A stretch of DNA of 24,584 nucleotides from RUG14223 sp051881075 (GCA_051881075.1 JBJEPE010000008.1:1-24584), one strand, 5' to 3'. Shown: positions 6,336 through 14,935, counted from the stretch's first letter. Notes: generated from the sequence alone by a model not told the origin. Translations and numbers: made by a program.

Positions 6336-7919
6336 ATGAATAAAAGCACGAAAATTAAAATAATAGCTATAATTGCGGTACTCGTACTCGCCGTAGTGGG
6401 AGTTATAGTACTGCTTACTATGGGTGGAGAGAATGAGAGCGACTCCCCTGCTCATGAGCTGTTCTATAAGGGTGACAGCACTAAGATCAATAAGACAGAT
6501 GAGCAGAAAGAAACCTTTGTTATAGGTTCTTCAAGAATACCGCTTGACGTGAAACCTTACTTTCACGATACCGAGGTAGGCAGAGCGATAACAAACCTTG
6601 TATATGAGCCGCTGGCAGACGTATCCGCAAGCGGTGTTATCACACCTGTGCTTGCAAAGAGCATAACTTTCTCTGCCGACGGTCTTATAGCATCGGTATC
6701 ATTAAAGGACGCTACGTTCTCAGACGGCTCAAAAATAACCGCACAGGACGTAGTTGACTCATACCTTGAATACTTTGAACCGGGCAGTATCTATTATGAT
6801 ATTGACAGAGCGCAGACGGTCAAGGGATTTTACGATTACATTACAGGAACTGCAGAAAGCTTTGAGGGCATACACGCAGTAAGCGAGGATACCATAGAGT
6901 TTAAATTTACAGAGCTGTCCGCAAGAAATGTGACCATGTTCGATATACCTGTTATTAAGACGGCAACCGACGGTAACTATGCAATAGGTACAGGTGAATA
7001 TAAGATAGACTCTATAACACCGGGTACTGCGGCAGAGCTTTCACGTAATGACAAGAACACAGAAAGCAAATATTCATACAAGAAATTTATATTTAAGTCC
7101 TTCTCATCCGCTGAGCTTGAAGAGAATATAAAGGGTTTTTCACTTGACCTGTTTATGACTAACACAGGCGCAATGCTTGATTCTATTAAGGAATCAGGTT
7201 ATCACAACGTTTACAGAATACGCGGTAATGAATATTCTTATATCGGATTTAACCTTTCATCCACTATCGGTTCAAATGTAAATGTCCGCAAGGCTATAGC
7301 ATATGCCATAGACCGCTCAAAGATAGGCAGCGCATACTATCAGGATTATCTCCCGTCACTCGGTACGCTGTCTACGTCAAAGACAGGAAATTCATTTGCA
7401 GGTATGTACTCACAGGACATTGAGAAAGCTACACAGTGCGTAACGGATGCCGCAAACGATCTGAGCGATGTGCTTGATACCGAGCCGGATATACTTACGC
7501 AAACTAAGCTTACGGCTAAATATCTGTGTCAGAGTGACTCCTACTCAAACGGATTTTTCCTGAATATGCAGGAAGCTTTGCTTGAAGCTAAGCTTGCACT
7601 TAAAGCAGAAAGCGTATATGAAACCGAGTACGAACAGACGCTTGCTTCAATGAGCGGTTTTGATATTTATCACAAGCTTAATTATGAAAACGATCCTATA
7701 GATGTGGTTGAATCTATCATAATGCAAAACGGAACGATAAACGAGGAATATAAGGAAATGCTCAAGGCTCAGTATCTGGACGATTATACTAAGATATTTG
7801 ACAAGGCCGAGCAGTTTGTGGACTCCAGATGTCTTATAATTCCTACATTTGTTGATGACAGCTATGTAGCGATTTCTTCCGACTGTGACAATTCACTTAT
7901 GTTGGATCTTATACAATAA
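6336..7919 (+). CDS. Membrane-anchored solute-binding protein, family 5 (peptide/nickel type)
   Basis: This 527-residue protein resembles the extracellular solute-binding proteins that feed oligopeptide ABC importers (SBP_bac_5). Family-like segments include NLVYEPLADV (around residues 90-100), the stretch SLKDATFSDGSKITAQDVVDSY, and YIGFNLSS....NVRKAIAYAIDR (near 300-325). The N-terminus has a single hydrophobic segment at about residues 8-29 with no lipobox cysteine, so it is an uncleaved membrane anchor rather than a lipoprotein. The binding site AAGGAGG at 6321-6327 fits the ATG at 6336. An earlier ATG at 6332 opens only a three-codon frame. No permease or ATPase gene is adjacent, so any transporter partner must lie elsewhere. 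A paralogue lies at 14998. The C-terminal third is divergent; the substrate is unknown. Confidence 0.82.
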   Translation: MNKSTKIKIIAIIAVLVLAVVGVIVLLTMGGENESDSPAHELFYKGDSTKINKTDEQKETFVIGSSRIPLDVKPYFHDTEVGRAITNLVYEPLADVSASGVITPVLAKSITFSADGLIASVSLKDATFSDGSKITAQDVVDSYLEYFEPGSIYYDIDRAQTVKGFYDYITGTAESFEGIHAVSEDTIEFKFTELSARNVTMFDIPVIKTATDGNYAIGTGEYKIDSITPGTAAELSRNDKNTESKYSYKKFIFKSFSSAELEENIKGFSLDLFMTNTGAMLDSIKESGYHNVYRIRGNEYSYIGFNLSSTIGSNVNVRKAIAYAIDRSKIGSAYYQDYLPSLGTLSTSKTGNSFAGMYSQDIEKATQCVTDAANDLSDVLDTEPDILTQTKLTAKYLCQSDSYSNGFFLNMQEALLEAKLALKAESVYETEYEQTLASMSGFDIYHKLNYENDPIDVVESIIMQNGTINEEYKEMLKAQYLDDYTKIFDKAEQFVDSRCLIIPTFVDDSYVAISSDCDNSLMLDLIQ

Positions 7920-7945
7920 TATACAAAGAAAAGCCGATTAAATAA

Positions 7946-7990
7946 CGGGGATGTAAAAAACTTGTATGTTATACATCCCCGGTGTTTTTT
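7946..7990 (+). terminator. Rho-independent terminator after the solute-binding protein gene
   Basis: Cggggatgta (7946-7955) pairs with tacatccccg (7972-7981), then ggtg and six T residues. It lies about 25 bases after the stop codon. Confidence 0.9.
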
Positions 7991-8453
7991 GTATAATTAT
8001 TAATAGTATTGTAAAAACCAATCAATCAGATTAATTATATTGCCATCAGCGGCAAAATAAATCCGTTTTACTGTTAAGTAATGAAAAATAGAGTATTTAG
8101 CTGTTCAAGACTATTTTATTTGACCGTATAAGGCAGAAGTAAAAAGTTACAGCCTCCGCCTACGAGTTTGTTGATAGAGGTTGATTTTTATATATTTTTA
8201 TGCTATACTGATTAACAATCAGTTGGCTTGCGCTTGCAAGGGTTGTTTTGTCTTACAATCACCCTCTTTAGACCAAGATGATTTTGTTAATCTTAACTTA
8301 TTGACAGTTACCGGATTTATATAAATTTGGATGGGTAGCTTGATATATGGTTGTAGATAGTTATTGAGGGTTATCTAATGAACATAAAAGAACCCACACG
8401 ATTAAACCTTTGGACTGATACATATATAAAGTTATAAAATAAGGAGAATACGG
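7991..8453 (+). other. Gene-free region and long putative 5' leader of the flavodiiron gene
   Basis: No gene is visible in this region. It contains the promoter described at 8181-8209 and then about 240 transcribed bases before the flavodiiron start codon. Within the leader there are small hairpins: cttgc/gcaag around 8227-8240, and agggt..../..accct around 8239-8265. An imperfect inverted repeat also joins gattaacaatca (8210-8221) to tgattttgttaatc (8279-8292). I recognise no known riboswitch class. Confidence 0.45.
8181..8209 (+). promoter_or_regulatory. Promoter upstream of the flavodiiron-rubredoxin genes
   Basis: TTGATT (8181-8186), an exact 17-base spacer and TATACT (8204-8209) form a good sigma-A promoter. 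It is the best promoter match before the flavodiiron gene and would give a leader of about 240 bases. Confidence 0.65.
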
Positions 8454-10244
8454 ATGAATATTACTAAAGACATTCAATATATCGGTGTCAATGATCACAA
8501 GGTCGATCTGTTTGAAGGACAGTATGTTGTTCCCAACGGTATGGCGTACAATTCCTATGTGATACTTGACGAAAAAATTGCAGTTATGGATACGGTGGAT
8601 AAAAATTTCACTCATGAATGGCTTGACAATCTTTCTGATGTTCTCGGCGATAAAAAACCGGATTATTTGATAGTCCAGCACATGGAACCTGATCATTCAG
8701 CAAATATTATGCAGTTCATGAATAATTATCCGAACACCGTTATCGTTTCCTCCGCAAAAGCGTTTGTTATGATGCAGAATTTTTTTGGCACGGATTATGC
8801 TGACCGTCGTGTCGTTGTCGGTGAAGGTGATACGCTTAATTTAGGTAAACATACACTTACCTTTGTAACTGCTCCAATGGTACATTGGCCTGAGGTCATA
8901 GTAACCTATGACAGTACAGATAAGGTTCTGTTTTCTGCCGACGGATTCGGTAAGTTCGGCGCACTTGATGTAGAGGAAGACTGGGCGTGCGAAGCAAGGC
9001 GGTATTATTTCGGCATTGTCGGAAAATACGGCGCACAGGTTCAGGCACTCCTTAAAAAGGCGGCGGGACTTGATATTCAAATAATCTGTCCGTTGCACGG
9101 CCCGGTGCTTAAGGAAAACCTCGGCTATTATCTTGATTTATATAATACATGGTCCTCCTACGGCACGGAAAGTGAAGGAATCATGATAGCCTATACATCA
9201 GTATATGGCAACACCAAAAAAGCGGTCGAGCTGCTTGCGGAGAAGCTTAAGGAAAAAGGATGTCCTAAAGTAGTTGTAAACGACCTAGCCCGTGTGGATA
9301 TGGCAGAGGCCGTTGAGGACGCATTCCGCTACGGAAAGATTGTTCTGGCTACAACTACCTATAATGCAGATATCTTCCCGTTTATGAAGGAGTTTATAAA
9401 TCACCTTACTGAGAGGGGCTTCCGTAACAAAACCGTTGCTTTAATTGAAAACGGTTCTTGGGCGCCTCTTGCCGCAAAGACTATGAAGTCAATGCTGGAA
9501 AACTGTAAAAATATCACTTTTACCGATACAACGGTAAAAATCGTGTCAGCAATACATGAAGAAAGCAAGGCACAGATAGATGCGCTTGCCGATGAGCTGA
9601 CCAAAGAGTACGTTGCACAAAACAGCGATACGGCCAATAAAAATGACTTAACAGCACTGTTTAATATAGGATACGGACTGTATGTGGTAACATCAAATGA
9701 CGGTAAAAAGGATAACGGACTTATTGTCAACACGGTATCTCAGGTAACAAATTCTCCTAACAGAATTGCCGTGTGCATTAATAAGCAGAATTATTCACAT
9801 CATATTATAAAGCAGACCGGCATTATGAATGTCAACTGTCTTTCGGTTGATGCCCCATTCAGCGTTTTTGAGAATTTTGGATTTAAAAGCGGAAGAACGG
9901 TAGATAAATTTGCAGACTGCAAACCGCTTCGTTCTGACAACGGACTTGTATTTCTGCCTAAGTATATTAATTCATTTATGTCGCTGAAGGTGGAGCAGTA
10001 TATTGACCTTGACACACACGGAATGTTCATCTGTTCAGTAACCGAGGCAAGAGTTATTTCAGATAAAGAAACCATGACTTATAGCTATTATCAGAATAAC
10101 GTTAAGCCAAAGCCTGAAACCGAAGGAAAAAAAGGCTTTGTATGCAAGGTTTGCGGATATATATATGAGGGTGATGAGCTTCCGGAGGATTTCGTTTGCC
10201 CTCTGTGTAAGCACGGTGCAGCCGATTTTGAGCCAATTAAATAA
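8454..10244 (+). CDS. Flavodiiron protein with flavin-reductase and rubredoxin domains
   Basis: This is a soluble flavodiiron protein, which reduces O2 to water (or NO to N2O) in anaerobes. Domains in order: a metallo-beta-lactamase-like diiron domain (about 1-250) with ligands H76, E78, D80, H81 (motif HMEPDH), H144, D163 and H215; a flavodoxin domain (about 255-395) starting IAYTSVYGNTKKA, which binds FMN; a flavin-reductase-like domain (about 405-545); and a short C-terminal rubredoxin (562-596) with C564, C567, C582 and C585. The rubredoxin lacks the long segment between its two CxxC pairs found in free rubredoxins, so it is of the short rubrerythrin type. At 596 residues it is much longer than the ~400-residue minimal enzyme. 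Start: ATG with AAGGAG at 8441-8446. All seven iron ligands are present. A free rubredoxin gene follows, probably in the same transcript. Isoleucine codons are mixed, unlike the ATA-dominated neighbours. Confidence 0.93.
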   Translation: MNITKDIQYIGVNDHKVDLFEGQYVVPNGMAYNSYVILDEKIAVMDTVDKNFTHEWLDNLSDVLGDKKPDYLIVQHMEPDHSANIMQFMNNYPNTVIVSSAKAFVMMQNFFGTDYADRRVVVGEGDTLNLGKHTLTFVTAPMVHWPEVIVTYDSTDKVLFSADGFGKFGALDVEEDWACEARRYYFGIVGKYGAQVQALLKKAAGLDIQIICPLHGPVLKENLGYYLDLYNTWSSYGTESEGIMIAYTSVYGNTKKAVELLAEKLKEKGCPKVVVNDLARVDMAEAVEDAFRYGKIVLATTTYNADIFPFMKEFINHLTERGFRNKTVALIENGSWAPLAAKTMKSMLENCKNITFTDTTVKIVSAIHEESKAQIDALADELTKEYVAQNSDTANKNDLTALFNIGYGLYVVTSNDGKKDNGLIVNTVSQVTNSPNRIAVCINKQNYSHHIIKQTGIMNVNCLSVDAPFSVFENFGFKSGRTVDKFADCKPLRSDNGLVFLPKYINSFMSLKVEQYIDLDTHGMFICSVTEARVISDKETMTYSYYQNNVKPKPETEGKKGFVCKVCGYIYEGDELPEDFVCPLCKHGAADFEPIK

Positions 10245-10284
10245 ACCAATTAAATAAAAAATAAATACAAAGGAGATTTTAAAA

Positions 10285-10446
10285 ATGAAATATGTATGTG
10301 ATGTTTGCGGATGGGAATATGATGAGAGTGTTGGCGATCCTGATAACGGAATTGAGCCCGGCACAAAATTTGAAGACCTTCCGGAGGATTTTGTATGCCC
10401 CATGTGCGGCGTAGGAAAAGAGTCGTTTTCAAAGGTTGAGGAGTAA
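10285..10446 (+). CDS. Rubredoxin
   Basis: This 53-residue protein is a typical rubredoxin, a small cytoplasmic electron carrier with one iron held by four cysteines. It shows YVCDVCGWEYD (C5, C8), the conserved GDPDNGIEPGTKFEDLP segment and DFVCPMCGVGKESF (C38, C41). The ATG at 10285 is preceded by AAAGGAG at 10269-10275. It lies 40 bases after the flavodiiron gene with no terminator between, so the two are probably co-transcribed. The likely job is to pass electrons to the flavodiiron protein or to rubrerythrin-type peroxidases encoded elsewhere. Confidence 0.95.
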   Translation: MKYVCDVCGWEYDESVGDPDNGIEPGTKFEDLPEDFVCPMCGVGKESFSKVEE

Positions 10447-10746
10447 AAGTAAAACTAATTGTGGACTAAAAGAGGCTATATCGGCAACGGAGTCGATAAA
10501 AGATTTTATGAGCAACCTCCTTACGTCCTAAAGCATAATGTCCGTTATACGGCATTTTGTCCAACAATAAACAGTAATACTGACGGTAAAACCTTTGAAC
10601 TGAAATTAATATTAAGATAGTTACCTATCGAATTATATTACTTGCAGATACAGCGCAGCCGCACATTTTGCTGCTGCGCTTATATATGCAGGGCGGCGTG
10701 GAAGCCTTACTGTGCCGTAAAAAATAATGCGTTATAAGGGGAAATT
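10447..10746 (+). other. Intergenic region with a GC-rich stem-loop
   Basis: The region holds agcgcagc (10652-10659) pairing with gctgcgct (10673-10680), an 8-bp GC-rich stem without a T-run after it. It could be a poor terminator for the flavodiiron-rubredoxin transcript. A 53-codon open frame at 10459-10620 has no binding site and no recognisable product. Nothing else is supported. Confidence 0.4.
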
Positions 10747-13392
10747 ATGGATAAAAGTCATTTTAAATATAGGGTATCTGTAATCATACCTGTTTATAAT
10801 TCTGAAAAATTCCTGTCCTACTGTTTAGAGTCCCTGATGAAACAGAGCTTCGACCATAGTCAAATGGAGGTTCTGCTTATTATTGACGGCTCTACGGATA
10901 AAAGCACCGATATTTGTAACAAATATGCAGAAGCGGACAGGATGTTTTCTGTTACGGCAAAAGAGCAAAACGAGGGCGTTTCTACCGCACGTAACATAGG
11001 CTTAAAGATGGCGCAGGGCGAATATATAATGTTCCTTGACAGTGACGATTCCCTCTCGCCCGATACAATTAAAAACGTTATTGATTTTTTTGATGAACAT
11101 AAAGATGAGGTGGATGTAGTATCATATCTGCTCAAGTATGTTACAGGCAAGGGAGTTTCCTATCATCAGCGTTATGACATACTCACACATACCGGCATTT
11201 ATGACTTGGACGAGTACCCGTATGTATGCCAGTCCACTATGAATATCTGCATTAAAAACAGGGGATCACAGCAGATATTATTTAATCAGAATCTACATAT
11301 GGCTGAGGATCAGCTATTTGTTACCGAGAATTTACTTGAAAAAGGCAAGCTGGGATATGTTAAGGAAGCCTGCTATAATTACTATAAGCACGGTGATAAT
11401 CAATCAAACAAGAGTAACCACCCCTATTATGCGCTTGACCAGATATTCCTGCTTTTTGAAACCTTGCTTTCATATAAGACTACACATCCGCATATGAGCA
11501 AATATTTGCAATCAATGGTAGTGTACAATATTAATTGGCGTATGCGCCAAAATCTATTTTATACACATCACTTTACGGGCGATGAGCTTGATAAGATAAC
11601 AGGCCGCTACATAAATGTCTTTAATCAGCTTGATAACAGAGTTGTACTTAATTTTCCACAGCTTTTGAATGTGTATAAATTCTATATAATCTCACAGAAA
11701 ACCGAAAATAAACCCACAGTAAGTATAAGCGACGGTAAGATATCGCTTTTAGATGTTGACGGTACCGTACTTACGGAAGAAGACAGCGTTGCACTGGGTG
11801 TTACACGGTGTCAGTTTGAGCCAAAAAGCGACACCTTCTATATACAGGCATTTATACAAAACTATGCGATAGATATTTCAGGTGAAGAGCCGAAATTATA
11901 CGCCGAGCATAGCGGCGAAAAGCATCAGATAGAATTATATCCGTCCGGAAGAAGGTACTATAATACGGATATCGAGTTTAACCACTTTCGGGCGTTTCAC
12001 TATAAATTGAATTTGTCGAAAAATGTAAAAGAGCTTAAATTTTATGTTGAATTTAAAGGTCAGCTCTACCCCGTTTCGTTTGAGTTTCAGGATGTACAAC
12101 CTGTACAACCTAAGATAAAACGTAACGTAGTCAAGGGCAGACGCTTTGCCGCAGTTGCCGTAGGCGATCACTTTGAATTTTGCGGAAAATCAAGCCTTAG
12201 GGTCAAGAAAATAATGCTTGGTCATTTAATGTATCTGCTAAGGCATGATAGGGCGGCATTTGCCAAAAGAATGTATTGCATTGCAAACAGAATAGGCATA
12301 TTCAACAGAATATGGCTTTATAACGATTCTTATTCAAGCGCAAGCGATAACGGAAGCATACAGTTTAAGCACGATTTTGATAAAAAAGACGGGGTAAAGC
12401 GTTACTACATATATGAGGATGAAAATCTGATTAAAGGACAGTTTACACCGGAACAGCAAAAGTACCTTGTCAAATTCCGCAGTAAAAAGCATAAAAGGCT
12501 ATATATCCGCGCGGAAAAGGTGCTTACGTCATTTCTTAATTTTAATTCATATGTACCGTTTACAAGCCGTAAGTCAATAGTTAATTTCATTGACATGGCA
12601 CGGCCTGAGATAGTATATATGCAGCATGGCGTTCTTCATGCCAAGATACCTAATTTGTATCATAAAGAAAATTCTTATCTTGGTGACAAGGTGGTAGTTT
12701 CTACACACGCAGAGTATGATGTATTTACAAATAAACTGGGCTACCGCAAAGAGGATGTTATCACAAGCGGTATGCCAAGACTTGATTTTCTCAGTAATGA
12801 CCCTGCAAAAAAGCAGAATAAAATACTCTTTGCGCCGTCATGGCGAGCATACCTTATCGGTCCGCTGATAGACTCCTCCCGTGTAGCATATAAAGAGTTT
12901 GATACATCGGAGTACTTTACAGTGTTCAATGACTTCTTAAACAGTGCGGAGCTTAGCAGATTACTGGAAGAAAACGACCTTACATTGGATGTAAAGATGC
13001 ACCCGATATTCAGTTGCTACAGCGATAAATTTGTATTCAATAATGATCGTATCAAGCTTGTGCAGAGCGTTGACTTAGCAGAGTACAAGCTTTGTATAAC
13101 GGATTTTTCATCATATATTTTTGACCTTTTATATTTGCACACACCTATAGTAATGTTTATGCCGGATAAAGAGAAATTCAGTGCGGGACTTCACTCTTAC
13201 AGAGAGTTCTATATGCCCCTGGAAGATAGCTTCGGAGAATATACCGAGAGCGCAGAGGACTGCATAAACGCAATAAAGCGTATTATCGCAAATAACTTTA
13301 ATGCGGTAGATAACTTTGCCGAAAAGTCAGACAGCTACTTTATCTCTTATGAGCCAAACCATAGAGATAAGCTTTATGATAGCATAATATAA
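10747..13392 (+). CDS. Bifunctional glycosyltransferase family 2 / CDP-glycerol glycerophosphotransferase
   Basis: This 881-residue protein has two catalytic modules. The N-terminal one (about residues 8-230) is a GT-A family 2 glycosyltransferase: RVSVIIPVYNSEKFL, then the metal-binding DSDD at 98-101. The C-terminal module (about 560-870) is of the TagB/TagF type that transfers glycerol phosphate from CDP-glycerol: QHGVLHAKIP near 626, KILFAPSWRAY, DVKMHP, and TDFSSYIFDLLYLHTPIVMF. A beta-rich linker of unknown role (about 330-480) joins them. No membrane segment is evident, as expected for enzymes acting at the inner membrane face. The start ATG has AAGGGGA at 10736-10742. The likely role is making a polyol-phosphate-decorated surface glycan or teichoic-acid-like polymer. 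The donor sugar is unknown. A lipid kinase gene follows 84 bases later. Confidence 0.88.
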   Translation: MDKSHFKYRVSVIIPVYNSEKFLSYCLESLMKQSFDHSQMEVLLIIDGSTDKSTDICNKYAEADRMFSVTAKEQNEGVSTARNIGLKMAQGEYIMFLDSDDSLSPDTIKNVIDFFDEHKDEVDVVSYLLKYVTGKGVSYHQRYDILTHTGIYDLDEYPYVCQSTMNICIKNRGSQQILFNQNLHMAEDQLFVTENLLEKGKLGYVKEACYNYYKHGDNQSNKSNHPYYALDQIFLLFETLLSYKTTHPHMSKYLQSMVVYNINWRMRQNLFYTHHFTGDELDKITGRYINVFNQLDNRVVLNFPQLLNVYKFYIISQKTENKPTVSISDGKISLLDVDGTVLTEEDSVALGVTRCQFEPKSDTFYIQAFIQNYAIDISGEEPKLYAEHSGEKHQIELYPSGRRYYNTDIEFNHFRAFHYKLNLSKNVKELKFYVEFKGQLYPVSFEFQDVQPVQPKIKRNVVKGRRFAAVAVGDHFEFCGKSSLRVKKIMLGHLMYLLRHDRAAFAKRMYCIANRIGIFNRIWLYNDSYSSASDNGSIQFKHDFDKKDGVKRYYIYEDENLIKGQFTPEQQKYLVKFRSKKHKRLYIRAEKVLTSFLNFNSYVPFTSRKSIVNFIDMARPEIVYMQHGVLHAKIPNLYHKENSYLGDKVVVSTHAEYDVFTNKLGYRKEDVITSGMPRLDFLSNDPAKKQNKILFAPSWRAYLIGPLIDSSRVAYKEFDTSEYFTVFNDFLNSAELSRLLEENDLTLDVKMHPIFSCYSDKFVFNNDRIKLVQSVDLAEYKLCITDFSSYIFDLLYLHTPIVMFMPDKEKFSAGLHSYREFYMPLEDSFGEYTESAEDCINAIKRIIANNFNAVDNFAEKSDSYFISYEPNHRDKLYDSII

Positions 13393-13476
13393 GCGCATTG
13401 TGCGTGAAAATTGAGATACCCATACCGAAAAAAATCAAAATAACGATAAGGGGGCAGCACATCCCGTGCGAACTTT

Positions 13477-14421
13477 ATGAAACACGTTTTTATTATTAAT
13501 CCTAAGGCAGGTAAAACATCTAAGGCAGTAGCTTTTGGCGAAAAGGTAAAAGAGTACTTCGCAGAGCATGAAGGTGAATATGTAATAAGAGAGACCGAGT
13601 ACGAGGGACACGCCACCAAGATAGCAGACGAAGAATGCTCTAAGGGTGAATATGTAAGAATATACGCCTGCGGCGGTGACGGTACACTTATGGAGGCTGC
13701 GTGCGGAGTTTACGGTCATGATAACGCAGAGATAACGGCAGTACCGTGCGGATCGGGCAATGACTATATACGTACATATGGCACGGCAGAGGACTTTGCC
13801 GATGTCAGCGATATTATAGAGGGTTCTGCCATATCGGTAGACGCCATTAAATGCGGTGACGATATATCGCTTAACATCTGTGCAATGGGCATGGATGCCG
13901 ATGTAGCGGATAAGATGGTAAGGTTTAAGCACTTGCCGCTTGTTTCGGGTTCAATGGCATATACGTTGGCTATTGCAAACGTATTCTTCCACCGCTTTGG
14001 CAGAGATCTGCGTATAGAGATAAATACCCCTGACGGCGTTGTAGAGCGTGAGGGTAGATATATGTTTGTTGTAATGGCAAACGGAAGATATTACGGTGGA
14101 GGATACTGCGCCGCACCTATGGCAGAAACAGATGATAAGCTTATGGATTTTGTACTTATTAAGTTTATGCGTAGAATAGAGGTACTCAAATTTTTGGGCA
14201 AATATAAAGAGGGCAAGCATATGGATAACCCTAAATGCGAGATTTTAAGGGGCACCAATATAAGGATATTATCAAAGACCCCTGCTGTTTGTACAGTTGA
14301 CGGACAGTGCTTCTCAGATACCGAGATACGCTGTGACCTGATAGAAAATGCCTTTAAGTTTGTATTACCCGCTAAGCTTTATGCTAAGTACGGTAAAGCA
14401 AAGCAAAAGGTAGAAGCTTAA
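13477..14421 (+). CDS. Diacylglycerol/lipid kinase family protein (DagK/YegS type)
   Basis: This 314-residue protein has the catalytic domain of diacylglycerol and sphingosine-type lipid kinases: HVFIINPKAGK at the N-terminus, the nucleotide-binding GGDGT at residues 66-70, then VPCGSGNDYIRTYG, and the C-terminal lobe with TVDGQ near the end. In Gram-positive bacteria DgkB recycles diacylglycerol released by lipoteichoic acid synthesis, which would fit the preceding glycerophosphotransferase gene. The start is the only in-frame candidate, but the G-rich binding site (13450-13454) lies 22 bases upstream. A four-pair hairpin between them (13457-13460 with 13466-13469) could shorten the distance. 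A strong terminator follows. The substrate is inferred from the family only. Confidence 0.9.
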   Translation: MKHVFIINPKAGKTSKAVAFGEKVKEYFAEHEGEYVIRETEYEGHATKIADEECSKGEYVRIYACGGDGTLMEAACGVYGHDNAEITAVPCGSGNDYIRTYGTAEDFADVSDIIEGSAISVDAIKCGDDISLNICAMGMDADVADKMVRFKHLPLVSGSMAYTLAIANVFFHRFGRDLRIEINTPDGVVEREGRYMFVVMANGRYYGGGYCAAPMAETDDKLMDFVLIKFMRRIEVLKFLGKYKEGKHMDNPKCEILRGTNIRILSKTPAVCTVDGQCFSDTEIRCDLIENAFKFVLPAKLYAKYGKAKQKVEA

Positions 14422-14486
14422 TTTTTATCGGGATAGGGTTGTAAACAAAGCCTGACTATATAAATAACCGTACATATATCATCAGA

Positions 14487-14519
14487 AAAAGCCGTAAGCA
14501 TTGACTACTTACGGCTTTT
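14487..14519 (+). terminator. Rho-independent terminator after the lipid kinase gene
   Basis: Aaaagccgtaag (14487-14498) pairs with cttacggctttt (14508-14519), a perfect 12-bp stem flanked by A and T runs, so it could work in both directions. Confidence 0.9.
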
Positions 14520-14609
14520 GTGCTATATTTTTATAGAATGTCAGCATATACGGAAAGTATGATTTTCAGTAGATATTTCAATATGTTTACACAGTAGGGA
14601 GATATAACG

Positions 14610-14921
14610 GTGGTGCTTCTGCCCTATGTTATAATTACCGGCGGTATAAATATTGCGCTAACCCTTAAGATAGGCACACTCATACCGCTGTTAATAGTCG
14701 GTATAGTACACACCGGCATAGCGTATCTTTTATATTTCGGCTCTATGAAGAATATCAGGGCTCAGTCGGCCGCCCTGCTCAGTTACATAGACCCTGCCTT
14801 TGCTATTATACTTTCTGCGATAGTTCTGCATGAGAGCATAGGCGTATTTGAGATAATAGGTACGGCGCTTATTCTTGGCTCTGCAATAGTCAGCGAATTA
14901 CCAGAAAGAAAAATACAGTAA
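14610..14921 (+). CDS. EamA/DMT-family transporter, N-terminally truncated
   Basis: The 103 residues match the last part of a drug/metabolite transporter of the EamA type: LLPYVIITGG, GIVHTGIAYLLYFGSMKNI, SAALLSYIDPAFAIILSAIVL and LGSAIVSELP. It has four hydrophobic segments. Complete members have ten segments and about 290 residues, so the first EamA repeat and part of the second are missing. The 90 bases upstream, back to the preceding terminator, show no remnant of the missing part in any frame I read. A GTG at 14610 with AGGGAG at 14596-14601 could still permit translation. The simplest reading is a decaying gene left by a deletion; a functional half-transporter working as a dimer is less likely. 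Confidence 0.65.
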   Translation: MVLLPYVIITGGINIALTLKIGTLIPLLIVGIVHTGIAYLLYFGSMKNIRAQSAALLSYIDPAFAIILSAIVLHESIGVFEIIGTALILGSAIVSELPERKIQ

Positions 14922-14935
14922 TTTACAATCTATAA

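Noticed and set aside
8210..8292. Imperfect inverted repeat at the flavodiiron promoter as an RNA stem
   Set aside because: Half of the 5' arm lies before the predicted transcription start, so the complete stem could not form in the transcript; it might at most be an operator.
10459..10620. 53-codon open frame after rubredoxin (TTG start)
   Set aside because: It has no binding site, an uncommon start and no recognisable motif; an open frame of this length is not unusual by chance.
10652..10680. GC-rich stem-loop before the glycosyltransferase gene as a terminator
   Set aside because: There is no T-run after the stem; noted only within the intergenic entry.
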